In this document: in pieces, positions 4,557 to 5,656 of the stretch
How positions within the stretch are numbered: the stretch's first letter is position 1
How the letters are laid out: every line of letters begins with the position of its first letter
Source of the DNA: Nostocaceae cyanobacterium CSSed10_463m
GTDB taxonomy: Bacteria; Cyanobacteriota; Cyanobacteriia; Cyanobacteriales; Nostocaceae
NCBI GenBank assembly: GCA_003556955.1
Contig: PWQB01000723.1
Span: 1-5,656, forward strand
Reading direction: 5' to 3'
DNA: 5,656 bases
Program-made: the position numbers and the translations under genes
Notes under the pieces: model-generated
The model's database searches: none
What the model saw: only the letters and a program-made list of their open reading frames with translations
Told to the model about the DNA's origin: nothing

Positions 4557-4634
4557 GATAAAGAATAAATATGGTCTGATGAAATGGGGCAATTTATTTT
4601 CTGGCAATCCCTTAAAAAAACGAAATGAACCAAA

Positions 4635-4670
4635 AGTGCTGAGTACTATTTATTATTCTGACTCAGCACT
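4635..4670 (-). terminator. Probable aroF terminator hairpin
   Basis: AGTGCTGAGT (4635-4644) and ACTCAGCACT (4661-4670) are a perfect 10-bp inverted repeat with a 16-nt loop. In the aroF direction the stem ends in TTTT and a T7 run follows about 14 nt later (4614-4620). It lies about 80 nt past the aroF stop. On the plus strand no T tract follows, so it is a weaker candidate for ending the lipoprotein transcript. Confidence 0.5.
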
Positions 4671-4683
4671 CTCCTCACTCGGT

Positions 4684-4746
4684 GTCCGGGCGGGTTCACT
4701 AAGGATTTTGACAAACCACAGACTGACTACTTAAACCCGCCCCTAC
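4684..4746. repeat. GC-rich inverted repeat element next to the aroF stop
   Basis: GGGCGGGTT (4688-4696) is the exact reverse complement of AACCCGCCC (4734-4742), with a 37-nt AT-richer loop. Two mismatches further out, the outer GT and AC pair again. This resembles a dispersed palindromic repeat with GTAGGGGCGGGTT arms that I recall from Nostoc genomes. It ends only 4 nt before the aroF stop codon. Confidence 0.6.
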
Positions 4747-4750
4747 CCAC

Positions 4751-5656
4751 TCAGAACTCACCACTCGTTACAGCTACCACTGGTTGCGGCCAACGTCCCA
4801 TAGCCTTACCAATCACTCCTAGTTCTTGCATTAAGTGATCAAAACGTTCTGGTGTTAACGATTGGGGTCCATCAGATAAAGCTTTAGCCGGGTTGGGGTG
4901 AACTTCAATCATCAAAGAATCAGTACCAGCTGCGATCGCGGCCATGGCCATTGACGGCACAAATTCAGACCAACCTGTACCATGACTAGGATCAATCATC
5001 ATTGGTAGATGAGTTAACTTTCGCAAGACTGGTACTACCGATAAATCTAAAGTATTGCGAGTGTGTTGGCGGTCAAAAGTCCTAATTCCCCGCTCACATA
5101 AAATTACATTGGAATTTCCTGATGCCAAAATATACTCAGCTGCCATTAACCAATCTTCGATAGTAGCAGCCATTCCCCGCTTTAATAAAACTGGTTTGGG
5201 TTGCGCTCCCACTTTTTTCAGGAGAGAGAAGTTTTGCATATTTCTTGCTCCCACCTGGATCACATCAGCTACCTCAGCAATTATATCTAGTTCGGCAGCA
5301 TCCATTACTTCTGTAATGATACCCAAACCACTGACTTGTCTTGCCTTTGCCAACAACTCTAAAGCACTTTCGCCATGACCTTGAAAGGCATAAGGTGAAG
5401 TGCGGGGTTTGTATGCGCCACCACGTAAAAACTTAGCTCCTGCGGCTTTAACCCGTAGTGCCGTTTCCACAATCATCTCTTCATTTTCGACTGAGCAGGG
5501 GCCAGCAACCACTACTAAAGGATGGTGTTCGCCAAAAATTACGTCTCCATCAGGAGTATTAACCACTACTTCAGACGGTTCCCCGTGCCGAAATTGGCGG
5601 CTTGCCCGTTTGTATGGTAACTCTACCCGCAAAACTTGTTCAATCCACGGGCTGAC
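4751..5656 (-). CDS. aroF: 3-deoxy-7-phosphoheptulonate (DAHP) synthase, class I-beta, 5' end outside window
   Basis: This cytoplasmic enzyme condenses phosphoenolpyruvate with erythrose 4-phosphate to DAHP, the first step of the shikimate pathway to aromatic amino acids. The 301 visible residues contain, in order, GPCSVE, KPRTSPYAFQG, QVGARNMQNF, KRGM, ERGIRTF, DPSHGTG and EVHPNPAKALSDGPQSL. The metal ligands are expected to be the Cys of GPCS, the His of DPSHGTG, the Glu of EVH and the Asp of SDG, and all are present. It is the I-beta type, without the long N-terminal extension of the E. coli I-alpha enzymes. The frame remains open to the right edge, and the residues before the first possible start (a TTG at 5630-5632) read SPWIEQV and belong to the protein. 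The missing part is probably an N-terminal ferredoxin-like regulatory domain, which in this family can mediate tyrosine or phenylalanine feedback. A HIP1 site lies in the gene. The 3' end is convergent with the lipoprotein gene. Confidence 0.95.
   Translation of the reverse strand, partial: VSPWIEQVLRVELPYKRASRQFRHGEPSEVVVNTPDGDVIFGEHHPLVVVAGPCSVENEEMIVETALRVKAAGAKFLRGGAYKPRTSPYAFQGHGESALELLAKARQVSGLGIITEVMDAAELDIIAEVADVIQVGARNMQNFSLLKKVGAQPKPVLLKRGMAATIEDWLMAAEYILASGNSNVILCERGIRTFDRQHTRNTLDLSVVPVLRKLTHLPMMIDPSHGTGWSEFVPSMAMAAIAAGTDSLMIEVHPNPAKALSDGPQSLTPERFDHLMQELGVIGKAMGRWPQPVVAVTSGEF

Larger units (their letters stand above)
4444..4750. other. Convergent intergenic spacer made mostly of repeats
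   Basis: This 307-bp stretch between the 3' ends of the lipoprotein gene and aroF has no credible gene. From left to right it holds a G-rich repeat with an inserted 43-bp segment, an AT-rich stretch with an A7 run at 4614-4620, a perfect 10-bp stem (probable aroF terminator), and a GC-rich inverted repeat that reaches to within a few bases of the aroF stop codon. No terminator for the lipoprotein gene is obvious; CAATG/CATTG at 4451-4472 is only a 5-bp stem. Confidence 0.6.

Noticed and set aside
4373..4633. 86-residue minus-strand frame in the convergent spacer
   Set aside because: It is composed largely of the translated G-rich repeat and its insert, and overlaps the end of the lipoprotein gene antisense.
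5055..5378. 107-residue plus-strand frame inside aroF
   Set aside because: Antisense shadow of the aroF coding region with no independent support.
5630..5632. TTG as the start codon of aroF
   Set aside because: The frame stays open upstream to the window edge and reads SPWIEQV, which fits the protein. The TTG is an internal Leu codon; the gene is simply cut by the window.

Overview
The window looks like chromosome from a filamentous, probably heterocyst-forming cyanobacterium (Nostoc/Anabaena group). The evidence is five HIP1 octamers (GCGATCGC) inside the protein genes, a 279-residue cyanobacterial-type TyrA, a class I-beta AroF of cyanobacterial type, and intergenic DNA full of short palindromic and tandem repeats typical of Nostocales. 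The taxon is inferred; no rRNA or other marker gene is present.

Layout. Positions 1-566 hold a minus-strand run of very small genes: a 56-residue protein built on a charged-Thr-Val-Val/Ile tetrapeptide repeat, a small hypothetical protein whose start is ambiguous, and the beginning of a third that leaves the window. Positions 570-1480 hold no convincing gene but are a dense, nested repeat field: an outer 12-bp inverted repeat, a second inverted repeat around a 3 x 8-bp tandem array, a 92-bp miniature element with a perfect 10-bp target-site-like duplication and a 30-bp perfect palindrome inside, and a 156-bp element with imperfect terminal inverted repeats. A 42-residue minus-strand ORF with a good ribosome binding site (1558-1686) is followed by a long imperfect hairpin.

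Positions 1876-2715 (-) encode arogenate/prephenate dehydrogenase (TyrA). It is divergent from a plus-strand pair: a 195-residue DUF1517-family protein (2908-3495) and a 290-residue lipoprotein with a glycine-zipper segment and a Ser/Arg/Gly-rich tail (3571-4443). A repeat-rich convergent spacer (4444-4750) follows, then the 3' part of a DAHP synthase (AroF, -) whose N-terminus lies beyond the right edge.

How the parts fit. AroF catalyses the first step of the shikimate pathway and TyrA a late step of the tyrosine branch, so the two minus-strand enzymes bracket one pathway, with an apparently unrelated envelope-type gene pair between them. I see no defence system, CRISPR array, complete insertion sequence, tRNA or rRNA. 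The least explained signals are the tiny genes (the tetrapeptide-repeat protein and the 42-residue ORF with its hairpin) and the nested insertion history of the repeat field.
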